NCBI GenBank assembly: GCA_947165145.1 | Contig: CAMUZG010000004.1 | Location: 1 to 64,000, forward strand | Direction: 5' to 3' | From: an uncultured Selenomonadales bacterium | GTDB lineage: Bacteria; Bacillota; Negativicutes; Selenomonadales; Selenomonadaceae | DNA: 64,000 nucleotides | Part shown: one piece after another, positions 1 through 10,400 of the stretch | Layout of the letters: every line of letters begins with the position of its first letter | Position numbering within the stretch: position 1 is the stretch's first letter | The notes under the pieces: model-generated | Database searches by the model: none | Told to the model about the DNA's origin: nothing | What the model saw: only the letters and a program-made list of their open reading frames with translations | Made by a program: the position numbers and the translations under genes

Positions 1-1089
1 CAAAATTTCTTCCGCCAAATTGTCCTGCGTCGCCATAATCGTGCCGATACAGCCGCGAAGATTGCCGTCTTTGTGCAGACTGACGAAAGCTCCCGCACGA
101 CGATTAAGCAACTCGGCAGGTACATCGTCGGGCATTTCGGCGGGTTTGTGCGTCTTAACGAAAGTTTCCAGGCTGTAGCGTGCCAGCTTAACAAAAACGT
201 CTTCAGCTTCCTTGCGTTTTTTTAATTCTTCTTGCTTGAAGGAAGAGAGTTGCTCGCCGAAATTACGAGACGAATCTTCACCGCCGACGTTGAAATAGAC
301 AACGCCGTATCCGACGCCAAACGGACCTTCATAGGAAAGTTTTTCGGCAGTGACGGCTGTCTTGTCGAGTGCGCCCGCCATAATCCAAAACGAACGCAGA
401 CCGCATTCCGCCGCACGATTGCAAATTTTATCGTCCATGGTGAGCAACTTGAAAAAGTCCGCGCCGCTAAGATTTTCCATGACCTGCGAATCGAACACGG
501 GACCTTCAGCCACAAAACCGTAAGGACCGTCTTCTTTGAGTTTGTGGGATAAATCGCCGCTCGCCACGATAAATACTCTCCGTTCGAGTTCGTCAACAGC
601 CTGCGCGATTGCTTGACCGAATTTGTAATGAATCACCGCCGACATGCCCGAAAGTCCTATTCGCAAAAATTCCACGTGGTCGAGGTCGAGTCCAGCCTCT
701 TGCAAAAATCTTATAGGAATCAATGTGCCGTGGTCGAGATTTGAATTTCGTTCGCCGAGCAAGCCCGCAGGTATCCCCACGTTCAACGAGGCGTCCGCAA
801 TTTTTTGCCCCAATGCTAGGTCGTAATGTATTCTAACCGTGACTTGCGGTGCTCTGAATTGCACCATGTTGCCCGAAGCTTGAGTGCCTGGCGAAATGTG
901 GAAGTAGTCCGCGTACATCGCCGAATGAGGGCTGGTGATGATGATTGTTTCTGGTTTTAGTGCGACGATTCGGCTTGCGATTTCTTTGTAAGCGGCTGTT
1001 GTTGCGGAAATTTTTTTTTCTTCGCCGTGACCGATTTCCGGCAAAATTATCGGTGGGTGCGGCACGACCGTTGCTCCTAATATGCTCAT
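1..1089 (-). CDS. AmmeMemoRadiSam system protein B/A fusion (partial, 3' end outside window)
   Basis: The protein starts MSILGATVVPHPPIILPEIG, the typical opening of the MEMO1/class III extradiol dioxygenase-like family. It continues through a conserved TIIITSPHSAMYADYF segment. From about residue 280 it becomes an AMMECR1-like domain, with the hallmark RGCIGT motif near residue 345. This is therefore the fused B+A arrangement of the AmmeMemoRadiSam system; the radical-SAM partner is not in the window. The biochemical function is not settled; the family is linked to a radical-SAM protein by co-occurrence. The ATG at 1087-1089 is preceded by GGAGGG at a good distance. The coding frame is open to the window edge (363 codons seen), so the stop codon is missing here. 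Confidence 0.88.
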   Translation of the reverse strand, partial: MSILGATVVPHPPIILPEIGHGEEKKISATTAAYKEIASRIVALKPETIIITSPHSAMYADYFHISPGTQASGNMVQFRAPQVTVRIHYDLALGQKIADASLNVGIPAGLLGERNSNLDHGTLIPIRFLQEAGLDLDHVEFLRIGLSGMSAVIHYKFGQAIAQAVDELERRVFIVASGDLSHKLKEDGPYGFVAEGPVFDSQVMENLSGADFFKLLTMDDKICNRAAECGLRSFWIMAGALDKTAVTAEKLSYEGPFGVGYGVVYFNVGGEDSSRNFGEQLSSFKQEELKKRKEAEDVFVKLARYSLETFVKTHKPAEMPDDVPAELLNRRAGAFVSLHKDGNLRGCIGTIMATQDNLAEEIL

Positions 1090-1119
1090 GAATTAACCCT
1101 CCAAAAATTTTTTTCGGGC

Positions 1120-1150
1120 ATTATATCACGAATGCGCAAATTTTTTGCAA
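1120..1150 (-). promoter_or_regulatory. Promoter of the AmmeMemoRadiSam gene
   Basis: On the minus strand there is an extended -10, TGATATAAT (TATAAT at 1125-1120, TG just upstream). A possible -35, TTGCAA, lies at 1150-1145 with a long 19-bp spacer. The start codon is about 30 bp downstream. The extended -10 is the stronger part of the evidence. Confidence 0.55.
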
Positions 1151-1171
1151 GCCGTTGCTAAAAAAAAGTCC

Positions 1172-1200
1172 TTGCAAAATTTTTGAAGCTGTGCTAAAGT
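1172..1200 (+). promoter_or_regulatory. Promoter of tRNA-Pro
   Basis: TTGCAA (1172-1177), a 17-bp spacer ending in TGC, then TAAAGT (1195-1200). The predicted start point falls a few bases before the mature tRNA 5' end at 1211. Confidence 0.5.
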
Positions 1201-1210
1201 AACAGGCGTT

Positions 1211-1287
1211 CGGGACGTAGCTCAGTTTGGTAGAGCGCTTCCTTGGGGTGGAAGAGGTCGTGAGTTCAAGTCTCGTCGTTCCGACCA
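1211..1287 (+). tRNA. tRNA-Pro (anticodon GGG)
   Basis: A 77-nt cloverleaf. The acceptor arms CGGGACG/CGTTCCG pair along 7 bp with one G-T. The anticodon stem CTTCC/GGAAG encloses the loop TTGGGGT, giving anticodon GGG. The T arm is GTGAG-TTCAAGT-CTCGT. The 3' CCA is encoded after discriminator A. Confidence 0.96.
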
Positions 1288-1349
1288 ACATAGAAATTTT
1301 CCAGGCGGGAGTCCCCAAGCTCTCGCCTTTAACTTTACAGGAGACAATC

Positions 1350-2492
1350 ATGAAAAAATTTTTCGCGTCGATAATCGCCGTCGTCGTCTTGACGGTCAGT
1401 TCAATCGCTCAAGCCGTCACCGAACCGAAAATCACGGCAGAATCCGCAATACTCGTTGAAGCCAAGACTGGCAGAATCATTTACGAAAAAAACGCCGACA
1501 TCGAACGTGCACCCGCGTCAATGACGAAAATGTTAACGTGCCTAATCGCGCTGGAAAAACTCGATCCGCACGAAGAAATTGTCATGAGCCGCCAAGCCGT
1601 TCTAACCGAGGACAATACGCTAAGCTGGAACGAAGGCGATACCGTAAGCGCAATGGACATGATGACCGCTGTAATGCTCGTTTCGGAAAATGGTGGCGCA
1701 GTCGCTCTGGCTCAAAGCGTCGCGGGCAGTGTGACAGGTTTTTCCGCAATGATGAACGACAAGGCAAAAGCTATAGGTTGCAAGTATTCGCACTTCGCGA
1801 ATCCTCACGGTTTGCCCGACAGCAATCACTATTCGACAGCCGCGGACATGGCGCGAATTGCTGTTCACTGCATGAAAAATCCCGACTTCCGCAAACTTGT
1901 CGAGCTCAAACGCACGTCGATTCATTGGCTTAATCCGCGCGACAAATGGGCTGAGCTCAACAACACGAACGAACTTTTAGGCAAGTACAAAGGCGCGAAC
2001 GGCATTAAAACCGGTTGGACGACTGCGGCGGGCGGATGTCTTGCGGCGTCGTCAAAACGCGGCGATGTTGAGTTAATCGCTATCGTTATGCGTGCAACCG
2101 ACAAGGATACCCGTTTCGACGACGCCGAGGCTCTCTTCAACTACGGCTTTGAACGCGTCCGAATGGTCAGCGGCATTGACAAAGATCGTTCGACGAAAAA
2201 AATTTTCGTGCGCGGCGGTGAACAGGCTAGCATTCGCGTCGGCGTTGAAGAAAGTTTGAATTTCCCGCTTATGGCGAACGAAGACCCTAATCTTTTGAAA
2301 GTCACTTACGAATTGCCGAAAGTCATCGACGCTGATAACGGAATTCGTGAAGGCAAAGTTCTCGGCGAAGCTGTTCTGCGTTACGGTGACAAAGCTGTCG
2401 CGCGTGTGCCGATTGTCGCCCGTGAAAGTGTCGCTGAAGGTTTCAGCATTGGCTCGCTGTTCGTGACGATTATCGCGCCGTTCATAACTTGA
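1350..2492 (+). CDS. dacF: D-alanyl-D-alanine carboxypeptidase (DacF/DacA family, penicillin-binding protein)
   Basis: A serine peptidase of the S11 family that trims the terminal D-Ala of peptidoglycan pentapeptides. All three active-site motifs are visible: SMTK (Ser57-Lys60), SEN (112-114) and KTG (220-222, GIKTGW). An N-terminal signal peptide (MKKFFASIIAVVVLTVSSIAQA) implies export to the periplasm; the C-terminal part after residue 260 is the usual beta-rich PBP5 C-domain. The open frame extends upstream into the tRNA, but the ATG at 1350 has an AGGAG site (1339-1343) and begins the signal peptide, so it is taken as the start. The length of 380 residues is normal. A hairpin terminator follows directly. 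Confidence 0.93.
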   Translation: MKKFFASIIAVVVLTVSSIAQAVTEPKITAESAILVEAKTGRIIYEKNADIERAPASMTKMLTCLIALEKLDPHEEIVMSRQAVLTEDNTLSWNEGDTVSAMDMMTAVMLVSENGGAVALAQSVAGSVTGFSAMMNDKAKAIGCKYSHFANPHGLPDSNHYSTAADMARIAVHCMKNPDFRKLVELKRTSIHWLNPRDKWAELNNTNELLGKYKGANGIKTGWTTAAGGCLAASSKRGDVELIAIVMRATDKDTRFDDAEALFNYGFERVRMVSGIDKDRSTKKIFVRGGEQASIRVGVEESLNFPLMANEDPNLLKVTYELPKVIDADNGIREGKVLGEAVLRYGDKAVARVPIVARESVAEGFSIGSLFVTIIAPFIT

Positions 2493-2495
2493 ACG

Positions 2496-2527
2496 AAAAA
2501 TCCCTGCAGATTGCGGGGAATTTTTTT
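2496..2527 (+). terminator. Rho-independent terminator of dacF
   Basis: Stem TCCCTGCA / TGCGGGGA (8 bp, one T-G) with loop GAT, followed by a run of seven T. Confidence 0.85.
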
Positions 2528-2575
2528 GCCAACATTTAAACCGATGCGCATCGATAAAAAAATTCATTTGACGTA

Positions 2576-2604
2576 TTGACATTTTGTTTTTTTGAGTTTA
2601 TCAT
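2576..2604 (+). promoter_or_regulatory. Sigma-A type promoter of clpB
   Basis: TTGACA (2576-2581), 17-bp spacer, TATCAT (2599-2604). No CIRCE palindrome or CtsR-like heptad repeat is seen between here and clpB, so heat control by those repressors is not supported by the sequence. Confidence 0.75.
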
Positions 2605-2647
2605 TTGCCACGTCAAAGAGAATTCAACCGATTAGGAGTGATAGATT

Positions 2648-5266
2648 ATGGCAGGCGAAAAATACACTGCGAAAGCACAACAGGCATTGCAGGCGGCGCA
2701 ACAGCTCGCGGCAATGAAATATCATCAAGAATTCAATTCGATTCATCTGCTTTTGGCGTTGGCGAAGGAGCCCGAAGGTTTGCTCGCGACAATATTTCAA
2801 GAATGTCAAACCGATTTGCCAATGCTCAAAGTCAAGCTCGAAGCGGAACTGAACAAAATCCCACAAGTCAAAGGACAAGAGCGGCTGTCAATGGGCGTCG
2901 ACTTAGCTCGTGTTGTCGGCAAAGCTCGTGAATATGCTGCGGCAATGAAAGACGAATACATCAGCACGGAACATCTGCTACTTGCCTTGGCGACGGACGG
3001 CAAACGCGAAGTTCAAGACCTCGCAAAGGAATACAACCTTTTCAAAGACAACATCGACGCCGCGATTAAAAAACATCGCAAGCAGAACGTTACCAGCGAA
3101 AATCCCGAAGAAACTTATCAAAGCTTGTCGAAGTTCGGACGCGATTTGACGGCGGCGGCTCGTGCAAACAAGCTCGACCCTGTCATTGGTCGCGACGAAG
3201 AAATTCGACGCACGATTGAAATTTTATCGCGGCGCACGAAAAATAATCCCGTGCTCATCGGCGAACCGGGCGTCGGCAAAACGGCAATCGTTGAAGGTCT
3301 CGCGCGGCGTATCGTTGCGGGCGACGTTCCCGAATCGCTCAAGAACAAAACTCTTTACGCGTTGGATATGGGCTCGTTGATTGCGGGCGCAAAATTTCGC
3401 GGCGAATTCGAGGAACGTCTCAAAGCTGTCCTCAACGAAATCACCAAGTCTGACGGACAAATCCTGCTGTTTATCGACGAAGTTCACACGGTCGTTGGCG
3501 CGGGCAAAGCTGAAGGTGCAATGGACGCCGGCAACATTCTCAAGCCGATGTTGGCTCGCGGCGAATTGCGTTGTATCGGCGCGACGACGCTCAATGAATA
3601 CCGCAAATACATTGAGAAAGACACCGCCCTTGAACGACGTTTTCAACCCGTCATGGTCGGCGAACCTGGCGTTGAGGACACGATTACAATTCTGCGCGGC
3701 ATCAAGGAACGTTACGAAGTTCATCACGGCGTCAGAATTCGCGATGCGGCTTTGGTCAGCGCGGCGACACTCAGCGACCGTTACATCTCCGACAGATTTT
3801 TGCCCGACAAGGCGATTGACTTGGTCGACGAGGCGGCGGCTAAACTCCGCACGGAAATTGAATCGTTGCCTGCCCCGATTGACGAGATTCGCCGTAAAAT
3901 CATGCAACTCGAAATCGAAGAGCAGGCACTCAAAAAAGAATCGGACTCCGCGTCAAAAGAAAAGCTTAAGTCAATCGTCGAGGAAATCACACAGCTCAAA
4001 GCTCGCGAAAAAGTTCTGCGCGACAAATGGGAAGCCGAAAAGCAATCAATCCTGCGTGTTCGTGCAATTAAAAAGGAAATAGACGCCGTCAACAGCGAAA
4101 TTGAGGCTGCTCAACGCGCTTACAACCTGCAAAAGGCGTCCGAACTCAAATACGGCAAGTTGCCCCAACTCATTAACACGCTTAAAAAATTCGAGGACGA
4201 GATTGCCGCGCAGTCCGACGAAAAACTTTTGAAAGAGGAAGTCGGCGAAGAAGACATTGCCAAAGTCGTCAGCAGATGGACGGGCATTCCCCTTGCCAAA
4301 ATGTTGACGGGCGAGCGCGAAAAACTTCTGCACCTTGAAGACACTTTGCACGAACGCGTTGTCGGTCAAGACGAAGCCGTTAAAGTCGTCAGCGAGGCAA
4401 TTCTCCGCGCACGTGCAGGTATCAAAGACCCGAATCGTCCGATAGGTTCGTTCATCTTTCTCGGTCCGACAGGCGTCGGCAAAACCGAACTTGCCAAAAC
4501 TTTGGCGGAAGCTCTTTTCGACGACGAACGTAGCATTATTCGCGTCGACATGTCGGAATACATGGAGAAACACACCGTTGCACGTCTAATCGGCGCACCT
4601 CCTGGCTACGTCGGCTACGATGAAGGCGGGCAATTAACCGAGGCAGTTCGTCGGCGTCCGTACAGCGTCATTCTGCTTGACGAAATCGAAAAAGCTCACC
4701 GCGACATTTTCAACGTCCTGTTGCAAATTCTCGACGACGGCAGATTGACTGACGGCAAAGGGCGCGTCGTTAACTTCAAGAACACCGTTATCATCATGAC
4801 GAGCAATCTCGGTTCGCAGGAAATTCTTCAACGCGCGAAAATCGGATTCATCACGAACAAGGCGTTCGCCGAGGCTGAGTCAATCATCAAGGAAATGTTG
4901 AAAAATTATTTCCGCCCCGAATTCTTAAACCGTGTCGACGACATCGTTGTCTTCAAATCGTTGGCAAAAGAACAAGTCAAAGCAATCGCGGAGATTTTGC
5001 TGAAGAACTTAAGCGAGCGTCTCGAAAAACAAATCAACGTTCAGCTCACGTGGACGGCGGCGGCTGTCGACGCGCTCAGCGAACAAGGCTTTGACGCAAA
5101 CTTCGGCGCACGTCCGCTTAAAAGATTTTTGACGCACACGGTCGAGACTGAACTCAGCAAGAAAATTATCGCGGGTAACGTCAAGGAAGGCAGTACCGTT
5201 GAAATCGACTTCGACGGGAAAAATTTCGTCTTCAAAGCCGCCGCGCCCGTCAATCTCGAAAAATAA
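2648..5266 (+). CDS. clpB: ATP-dependent disaggregase ClpB
   Basis: A hexameric AAA+ chaperone that works with DnaK to pull apart protein aggregates in the cytoplasm. The order is: double Clp-N repeat (about residues 1-145), AAA1 with Walker A GEPGVGKT (205-212) and FIDEVH, a long coiled-coil middle domain (about 400-525, rich in charged heptads), AAA2 with Walker A GPTGVGKT (606-613) and LLDEIEKAH, then the ClpB D2-small C-terminal domain. The middle domain separates it from ClpC or ClpA. At 872 residues it is full length. The ATG has TAGGAGTG upstream. The gene stands alone between a good promoter and a terminator. Confidence 0.97.
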   Translation: MAGEKYTAKAQQALQAAQQLAAMKYHQEFNSIHLLLALAKEPEGLLATIFQECQTDLPMLKVKLEAELNKIPQVKGQERLSMGVDLARVVGKAREYAAAMKDEYISTEHLLLALATDGKREVQDLAKEYNLFKDNIDAAIKKHRKQNVTSENPEETYQSLSKFGRDLTAAARANKLDPVIGRDEEIRRTIEILSRRTKNNPVLIGEPGVGKTAIVEGLARRIVAGDVPESLKNKTLYALDMGSLIAGAKFRGEFEERLKAVLNEITKSDGQILLFIDEVHTVVGAGKAEGAMDAGNILKPMLARGELRCIGATTLNEYRKYIEKDTALERRFQPVMVGEPGVEDTITILRGIKERYEVHHGVRIRDAALVSAATLSDRYISDRFLPDKAIDLVDEAAAKLRTEIESLPAPIDEIRRKIMQLEIEEQALKKESDSASKEKLKSIVEEITQLKAREKVLRDKWEAEKQSILRVRAIKKEIDAVNSEIEAAQRAYNLQKASELKYGKLPQLINTLKKFEDEIAAQSDEKLLKEEVGEEDIAKVVSRWTGIPLAKMLTGEREKLLHLEDTLHERVVGQDEAVKVVSEAILRARAGIKDPNRPIGSFIFLGPTGVGKTELAKTLAEALFDDERSIIRVDMSEYMEKHTVARLIGAPPGYVGYDEGGQLTEAVRRRPYSVILLDEIEKAHRDIFNVLLQILDDGRLTDGKGRVVNFKNTVIIMTSNLGSQEILQRAKIGFITNKAFAEAESIIKEMLKNYFRPEFLNRVDDIVVFKSLAKEQVKAIAEILLKNLSERLEKQINVQLTWTAAAVDALSEQGFDANFGARPLKRFLTHTVETELSKKIIAGNVKEGSTVEIDFDGKNFVFKAAAPVNLEK

Positions 5267-5286
5267 TCTGTCAACCGCAAAAATAA

Positions 5287-5321
5287 AATCGGCTCCGTCA
5301 TTTGGCGAAGTCGATTTTTTT
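5287..5321 (+). terminator. Terminator after clpB
   Basis: AATCGGCT pairs with AGTCGATT (8 bp, one G-T) around a 14-nt loop, followed by TTTTTTT. Confidence 0.75.
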
Positions 5322-5351
5322 GTGCCGTCAACGAGTCATTATGAAAAATTC

Positions 5352-5380
5352 TTGCGGGAAATTTTCGGCTGTAATATAAT
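5352..5380 (+). promoter_or_regulatory. Promoter of the glycan transferase operon
   Basis: TTGCGG (5352-5357), 17-bp spacer, perfect TATAAT (5375-5380). The same TTGCGG -35 is seen before the YitT gene and before hisC. Confidence 0.7.
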
Positions 5381-5418
5381 TCAATCCGCATGCCGAAGGA
5401 AAATTTTTTCAGGGAGGA

Positions 5419-7461
5419 ATGGTCGTGGCAACCGATCCGATTGTTTCCGTCGTTGTGTCTTTGCGCAATGCGGAGCCTTACATAAAAAAATGCGTTGACA
5501 GTATCTTGGAACAGACACTGCGACACTTTGAAATTATTTTGGTGGACGATGCCTCGCGTGACGGCGGCTTTGAACTTTGTCAAAAACTTTACGGCGACAA
5601 TCCCAACATCAAAATCTTGCGGCACGAAAAATTTTCGGGCACGGCTGTCGCCCGCAATACCGGCATGAAGTTCGCGTCGGGAAAATACATCTGCTTCGTC
5701 AACGGCGAGGATTTTATTTTGCCGTACGCGCTGAACAAATTTTCCACTGCCGCCGAAAAATTTAACGCCGAGATCGTTCACGTGTCGAGTTGGTTTGAAT
5801 TCAATCAAGACGCCGTCGAGCCAGTGAGCAATGAAAATTTGTGGCTTCGGTGCGATGATTATTCGCGTGACGGCTTGCTGAAAAATAATTTTCTTTACAG
5901 GATGGATAATCATTGGCGCAACAGTGCGACGAATTCAAACGCGTGGCAGTGCTTTTGCCGAAAAGATTTTCTCGAACGTTGGGGCATAAATTTTTTGGAC
6001 ATCGCGGCGGCGGACGAGCCGTTTAATTTCGCGCTTTTCTGTTTGGCGGAACGCTATTACGTGCTGAATTCGCCGTTCTACGTCAAGCGCAAGCTGAATG
6101 ATTCGCCCGAAGATGCCGCGCAGAAATTTTTTGACGGGCTCCGCTCAATGATTGTCGGTTCGGCGTACATCGAAAAGTTTCTCGCCCAAGTTCCGCGTTT
6201 CCAGAATTACGATTTGTGGCGCGAAAATATTTTGTCGACGTTCTTCCAACGAGTCGCCGCGAATTACACCGCGCCGCATTACGAAAATCTTTTGACGAAT
6301 GCGAGCATGAACGCACTTGCCGACAAGACTTTGACGCCGTTTTTCCCGCAAGCGAAAAGTTTCGTGAAATATTTTTTCAACGCCGCGCACATCTTGAATC
6401 GTCAAGCCGAAACATTGACGCGAATCAACAACAATCTTTCCGAGCAGACACTGGCGATATTCTCACGCATGGAAATTTCGCGGAAAAAAATCGTCTTCGT
6501 GAATTGCGAAGGCAAAGGTTACGGTTGCAATCCGAAATACATTGCCGAAGAAATTTTGCGTCAAAAGTTGCCGTTCGATTTGGTTTGGCTCGTCAACGAC
6601 GCGAACGCTTCCATGCCCGACAAAATCCGCAAAGTTCGCTACGGCACGTTGGATTCGATGTTCGAGCTTGCGACCGCCAAAATCGTCGTGACGAACACGA
6701 ATAAAATTTTGCCCTTCCCGAACAAAAAGGACGGTCAATTTTTTATCATGACGTGGCACAGCGGCACTGACTTTCTGCGCGGCGAACAGAACGTTTCCTG
6801 CGCGACGATTGATTTGATGATGGCGAACACTCAAGAGCAATTCGACGACTTCAAGCAAATGTTCGATTTCGACGGCGAAATTCTCAAGTGCGGTCTGCCT
6901 CGCAACGACATTTTCTTCCGCCGTGACGACAAACTTGCCGCACGTGTCAAGAAAAAATTAAACGTCCCTCGCTTCAGCAAAATCGTCCTGTACACGCCGA
7001 TTTACGACGCTAACGCTTCACTAGACGCTAAAAAACTTCTCGACGTGCTCAAAGAAAAATTCGGCGGCAAATGGACACTCGTGACACGTTGCAAACTCGA
7101 CGGGGCGAACATCATTGACGCAACCGATTATCCCGACGAACAGAAATTGATTTTGATTGCCGACGCGATTGTCAGCGACTATTCTCCCGCGATTTTCGAC
7201 GGCATTTGTGCTGGCAAAAAAATTTTTCTCTACGCCGAGGACATTGACGACCGCACGAACGACGGCAGTCTCAAGCCGCTGTATTTCGAGTTGCCGTATA
7301 AAATTAATCGGAGCAGTGACGAACTTTTTGACGCTGTAAAAAATTTCAACACGACCGAACAGCAGGTCAAGAGATTCGTCGCCAAGGTCAAGCCCTTCAA
7401 CACGGGGAACGCCGCCGCCGATGTTGTTGCGATAATCCAAACCGTCATTGACAACACATGA
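5419..7461 (+). CDS. Two-domain transferase: family 2 glycosyltransferase + CDP-glycerol glycerophosphotransferase-like
   Basis: Residues 8-110 form a GT-A glycosyltransferase domain (IVSVVVSLRNAEPYIKKCVD, then LVDDASRDGG and ARNTG). The usual DSDD-type metal motif reads NGEDF here, so catalysis by this half is uncertain. A helical linker follows, and from about residue 355 a CDP-glycerol:polyglycerophosphate glycerophosphotransferase-like domain (KKIVFVNCEGKGYGCNPKYI, MTWHSGTDFLRGEQ, SDYSPAIFDG). Such domains add glycerol-phosphate or ribitol-phosphate units to teichoic-acid-like or capsular glycans, so a role in decorating an envelope polysaccharide is inferred. There is no signal peptide. 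The ATG has GGGAGGA upstream. The next gene follows after 18 bp and has a closely related N-terminal half, so the two probably arose by duplication. Confidence 0.82.
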   Translation: MVVATDPIVSVVVSLRNAEPYIKKCVDSILEQTLRHFEIILVDDASRDGGFELCQKLYGDNPNIKILRHEKFSGTAVARNTGMKFASGKYICFVNGEDFILPYALNKFSTAAEKFNAEIVHVSSWFEFNQDAVEPVSNENLWLRCDDYSRDGLLKNNFLYRMDNHWRNSATNSNAWQCFCRKDFLERWGINFLDIAAADEPFNFALFCLAERYYVLNSPFYVKRKLNDSPEDAAQKFFDGLRSMIVGSAYIEKFLAQVPRFQNYDLWRENILSTFFQRVAANYTAPHYENLLTNASMNALADKTLTPFFPQAKSFVKYFFNAAHILNRQAETLTRINNNLSEQTLAIFSRMEISRKKIVFVNCEGKGYGCNPKYIAEEILRQKLPFDLVWLVNDANASMPDKIRKVRYGTLDSMFELATAKIVVTNTNKILPFPNKKDGQFFIMTWHSGTDFLRGEQNVSCATIDLMMANTQEQFDDFKQMFDFDGEILKCGLPRNDIFFRRDDKLAARVKKKLNVPRFSKIVLYTPIYDANASLDAKKLLDVLKEKFGGKWTLVTRCKLDGANIIDATDYPDEQKLILIADAIVSDYSPAIFDGICAGKKIFLYAEDIDDRTNDGSLKPLYFELPYKINRSSDELFDAVKNFNTTEQQVKRFVAKVKPFNTGNAAADVVAIIQTVIDNT

Positions 7462-7479
7462 AATTTTTGAGGTGATGAA

Positions 7480-10400
7480 ATGGCAAAAAATCCGAGCGTT
7501 TCAGTTATCGTGCCGATGTACAACGTCGAGAAGTACATAAAATTTTGCGTCGACAGCGTGTTGAAGCAGACGTTCAAAGATTTTGAAGTTATCTTGGTGG
7601 ATGACGCGTCGCCCGACGATTGCTTTAAGCTTTGCAAAAAAATTTACGGCGACAACAAAAAAGTTCGCATCGTGCGCCACAAAGAAAATCTCGGACTCGG
7701 TGCCGCGCGAAATACCGGCATTAAAACTTCTCGCGGCAAATATGTTTACTTTCTCGACAGCGACGATTATCTTTTGCCCGACGCTTTGGAAAAATTTTTC
7801 AACGCCGCCGAAAAAAATAATGCTGATGTCGTTCACGCGGCTGGACGTTACGAACTCGTTCAGAACGACAACGATCCTGTCGGCAAAGGCACGTTAACTT
7901 TGCGCTGGGAAGGTTATTCGCAGGAAGGCTTTTTGCGGAACGACGTGAAATATCGTCTGGACAAGCACTGGAAAACTTACGACACACGCTCCAATGCCTG
8001 GCTGTGCTTTTGCCGAAAAGATTTTCTCGAAAAGAATCAGATTGAATTCCTGCCGATAATTTCCGAGGACGAGCCGTTCAGCTTCGCGCTGTTTTGTTTT
8101 GCCAAAAAATATTACATTTTGCACGAGGCATTTTACGTTCATCTGTTGCGCCCGGGTTCGATTATGCGCTCGTTCGAGGCGAAACGTTTCAAGCAGGGCG
8201 TCGAAAGTCTCGTGCTTGTCGGCGAGTACGTTGAAAAAATTTTGGACGAAAAAGTTCCGCGCTCCGACAAAAATGATTCGTGGCGCGACTCGTTCATGAT
8301 GGTGTTGTTCAGCAGATTCACCAACAATCACACCGCGCCATACTACGGTAGCGACAAAATCAAGCTCAGCGTTAACAATGCCGTCAAGAAAATTTTACAG
8401 CCGTCCTTCGGTGCTGATGAGCCGTTCGTAAGATTTTTCTTCAACTATTTTCATTTCTATCAAAAACGCTCAAAAGCCGTGACGTTGAAAGCTCAACAGC
8501 TCGCGCAACAAAATAAACAGCTACAAACTTCCATGACAATGTTCATCGACAAGCAACCCGCGCTTTTGAAATTCATGGCGACGATAAAATCCGACGCAAA
8601 GAAAATTTTTCTCATCGGCACGCCCGAACATGGCAACCTCGGCGACCAAGCGATTGCTCTGGGCGAATTGCGCGTTCTGCGAAATTATTTCCCGACTCAT
8701 GAAATTGTCGAGATTCCACGCAGTTTTTTCTTCGGCGAATTCGGCAAAGCATTCATGAAACTCGGCTGGGAAAAATATGTTCGTCGCACGGACGCGATAT
8801 TTTTGATTGGCGGCGGCAACTTCGGCAACTTGTGGCTCAACAACGAGAAATTACGCCGTTTCATCGTGAAAAAGTTCCCCGAAAATAAAATTGTCGTCTT
8901 CCCGCAAAGCATTCACTTCACAGCCGACGACGACGGACGCGCTCAGCTCGCGACCAGTCAAAAAATTTACAACGCGCACAAAGATTTGCACATCATGACG
9001 CGCGACAAGAACAGTTTCGATTTCGCACAGAAATTTTTCCCGCAGGTTAAAAGTTATCTTCTGCCCGACACTGTGACGGTTCTGCAGGGAATCACCGACG
9101 ACGTTGACATTGACCGCAAGGGCGTACTGTTCATTCTTCGCGGCGACAAAGAAAAAGTTCGCGACGAAGAAAAAATTCAAAGCCTGCAGAAATATCTTGC
9201 CGAGAAAAAAATTCCGTTCGAGACCGCCGACACCGTCCTCAACGAGAGCATCACTCCCGACAATCGCGAAGAAAAAGTTCGCGCCATGCTGATGAAGATT
9301 CGCGCAAGTAAGCTCGTCATCACGGACAGATTTCACGGCGTAATTTTCTCGTTCATCACGCGAACGCCGGTTCTTGCGTTCAAGTCGCTCGACACGAAAA
9401 TTTCTTCGGGCATTGCGTGGTTCAAAAATCTGCCGATGATTTTTTCCGCCGAAGACCGCACATTAGCCGACATGCAAAATTTCATCGACGAAAATTATTT
9501 TGCCGCCGCCGCAGAAGTCGAGACTTCCGACGCGCTCAACGTCAAATTCGACACTGACAGCCGCGAAAAATTTACTCGTGCGCTGAACAAAATTTTCGGC
9601 ACGAACAAAAATATTTTGCCGCCCGCCGTCCGCAGAATCAAACTCGACGCGATAAACATTGACAAACGCCGAATCACTTACAAGTACAGCGTCGACGGTA
9701 GCTTAAAGAAAGTTTTCAGCGGCGCAGAATTTTACGTCAGCTACAACGCGGACATTTCCCGCACGCCGAAAGATATTGCCGTGATTCCGTTCTTGTGCAA
9801 CGTCTTGCCGATTGCGTGGGTTTTTGACGCGGAAATTGTCGTTGACGAGTTGGACAACGATTTTTACGAACATCTTGCCGAAATCAAAAAAGGTTACGTC
9901 GACATGTACCCGCGCATAAAGTTCGGCGGGAAATTGACCGTCGGCAAGCTCATCAAGCACAACTACGAAGTCAGCGACGAGACCGCGACATTTTTCAGCG
10001 GCGGTGCAGATTCTTTCGACACGCTGATTGCTCACGCGGAAGAACATCCCACACTTATCACGCTGTTCGGCGCGGACGTGAAGTTGAGTGACATTGACGG
10101 TTGCAATCTCGTCCGACAACACGCGCGAGATATTGCCGCTCAATTCCAATGCAAAAATCTGTTAATCGCCTCGACGTTCCGCCGCGTCCTCAACGAAGGG
10201 CTGCTGTCAAAATACGTCCAACCGCTTGCAAATGACGGCTGGTGGCACGGCTTTCAACACGGCATCGGCATAATCAGTCACGTCGCGCCCTACGCCTACT
10301 TGCAACGACTCAAGCAAGTTTACATGGCGTCGAGTTTCAGCCGCGAATACACAGACTACACCTGCGCCTCGAACCCGACGATTGACAATCACGTTCGCGT

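Noticed and set aside
2530-2647. CIRCE or CtsR operator for clpB
   Set aside because: No matching inverted repeat or direct heptad repeat is visible between the promoter and the gene.
5041-5913. A 290-codon minus-strand frame across the clpB end and the next gene start
   Set aside because: It crosses a terminator and a promoter and is antisense to two well-supported genes.
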